The notes beneath the pieces are model-generated. The model worked only from the letters and a program-made list of their open reading frames with translations, made no database searches and was not told the origin of the DNA. Below are positions 6,443 to 6,711 of a stretch of 6,711 bases of DNA, piece after piece; the first letter of the stretch is position 1, and each line of letters starts with the position of its first letter. This DNA is from an uncultured Clostridiaceae bacterium (GTDB lineage: Bacteria; Bacillota; Clostridia; TANB77; CAG-508): the NCBI GenBank assembly GCA_958417695.1, contig CATZDQ010000094.1, positions 1-6,711 on the forward strand. Direction: 5' to 3'. A program made the translations under genes and the position numbers.

Positions 6443-6470
6443 CTTATATCTAATATTATAATTTATACAA
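6443..6470 (-). promoter_or_regulatory. Weak candidate promoter for the hydrophobic mini-ORF
   Basis: On the minus strand TTGTAT (6470-6465), a 16-bp spacer and TATAAG (6448-6443) could start a transcript near 6436, leaving a leader of about 60 nt. That leader contains the complement of the 6400-6433 hairpin. A second TATAAT (6460-6455) lacks a good -35. The DNA here is so AT-rich that this call is tentative. Confidence 0.3.
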
Positions 6471-6483
6471 TTATTTGTAATAT

Positions 6484-6520
6484 AAAAAAGGAATAAATGA
6501 AGAAACCATCTATTCCTTTT
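6484..6520 (-). terminator. Intrinsic terminator, minus-strand orientation preferred
   Basis: AAAAGGAATAAATG (6486-6499) pairs with 6507-6520 around a 7-nt loop. Read on the minus strand the only irregular pair is a G-U wobble and the stem ends in TTTTTT. Read on the plus strand that pair is an A-C mismatch and the T-tract is shorter (TTTTATTT). It lies about 65 nt past the TAG of the open frame at the right edge and could terminate that gene. Confidence 0.6.
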
Positions 6521-6585
6521 ATTTATATATTAAACAAATTTAATTAAAAGTCAATGTGTACAAAGTTAATGAAGCACATAATATT

Positions 6586-6711
6586 CTAGTATTTTATATG
6601 TATGCTGTAATAATTTATTATAGTAGTATTTGTTTGTTGTTTTTTCTTATTACTTTTCCTATGATACTTTTTTATAAGAAAATTTACTATTTTTTCAATA
6701 ATTGTCCCTAT
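6586..6711 (-). CDS. Possible C-terminal end of a gene entering from the right
   Basis: One minus-strand frame is open from the right edge for 41 codons to TAG (6588-6586). It reads as a basic tail: IGTIIEKIVNFLIKKYHRK, then lysine/glutamine-rich residues, ending NYYSIHIKY. A good minus-strand terminator follows within 70 nt, which supports a real 3' end. Against it, 41 open codons is short and the composition is simply AT-rich. The product is unrecognised. Confidence 0.3.
   Translation of the reverse strand: MGTIIEKIVNFLIKKYHRKSNKKKQQTNTTIINYYSIHIKY

Larger units (their letters stand above)
6315..6520 (+). ncRNA. Candidate antisense RNA with GNRA-capped hairpin
   Basis: If the promoter at 6281-6308 is used, a plus-strand RNA would cover the complement of the whole mini-ORF and its ribosome binding site, ending at the hairpin 6486-6520. 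Within it, AAGCGATGT (6400-6408) pairs with ACATTGCTT (6425-6433). An inner GTG/CAC stem is capped by GCAA (6418-6421), a GNRA tetraloop, with a 6-nt bulge on the 5' side. The G-U wobble and the tetraloop exist only on this strand, which favours plus-strand RNA function. The ends are estimates. Confidence 0.3.

Overview
The window is AT-rich, with strong TATAAT-type promoters, purine-rich Shine-Dalgarno sites and AT-rich codons. This suggests a low-GC Gram-positive bacterium (Bacillota, probably a host-associated Clostridia-type lineage). I cannot name the species. All confident genes lie on the minus strand, so the window is described right to left in the direction of transcription.

Right part (about 5546-6711): over 1.1 kb with no confident gene. 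At the right edge, an open frame with a TAG at 6586-6588, followed by a good minus-strand terminator (6484-6520), may be the 3' end of a gene lying outside the window. Next comes a compact locus with a 20-codon hydrophobic mini-ORF (6312-6374, minus, strong Shine-Dalgarno), a plus-strand promoter-like site facing it, a hairpin with a GNRA tetraloop (6400-6433, plus) and a long hairpin terminator (6149-6190). The layout recalls type I toxin-antitoxin or antisense-RNA loci; this is inference. Further left are several direct hexamer repeats of TGTWA type with an 11-bp period, including four tandem copies at 5631-5669. This is the pattern bound by OmpR/PhoB-family response regulators such as PhoP and WalR.

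Centre (1086-5471, minus): a 1461-residue surface protein with its own sigma-A-type promoter (5517-5545). It has a signal peptide, an N-terminal thioester (TQxA-type, Cys-Gln) domain, a spacer domain, five roughly 155-230-residue repeats each opening with FDLALRK, acidic D-rich linkers, and a C-terminal membrane helix. No LPxTG is present, only a degenerate SIKTG. The likely role is a covalently acting adhesin on an isopeptide-stabilised stalk.

Left (1-909, minus): after a terminator (1039-1065), a second gene with its own extended -10 promoter encodes a secreted or membrane-anchored protein with at least three Ig-like beta-sandwich repeats. It runs off the left edge. The two genes form a co-oriented surface-protein pair, apparently transcribed separately. 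Nothing in the window is a tRNA, rRNA, transposase or CRISPR array.
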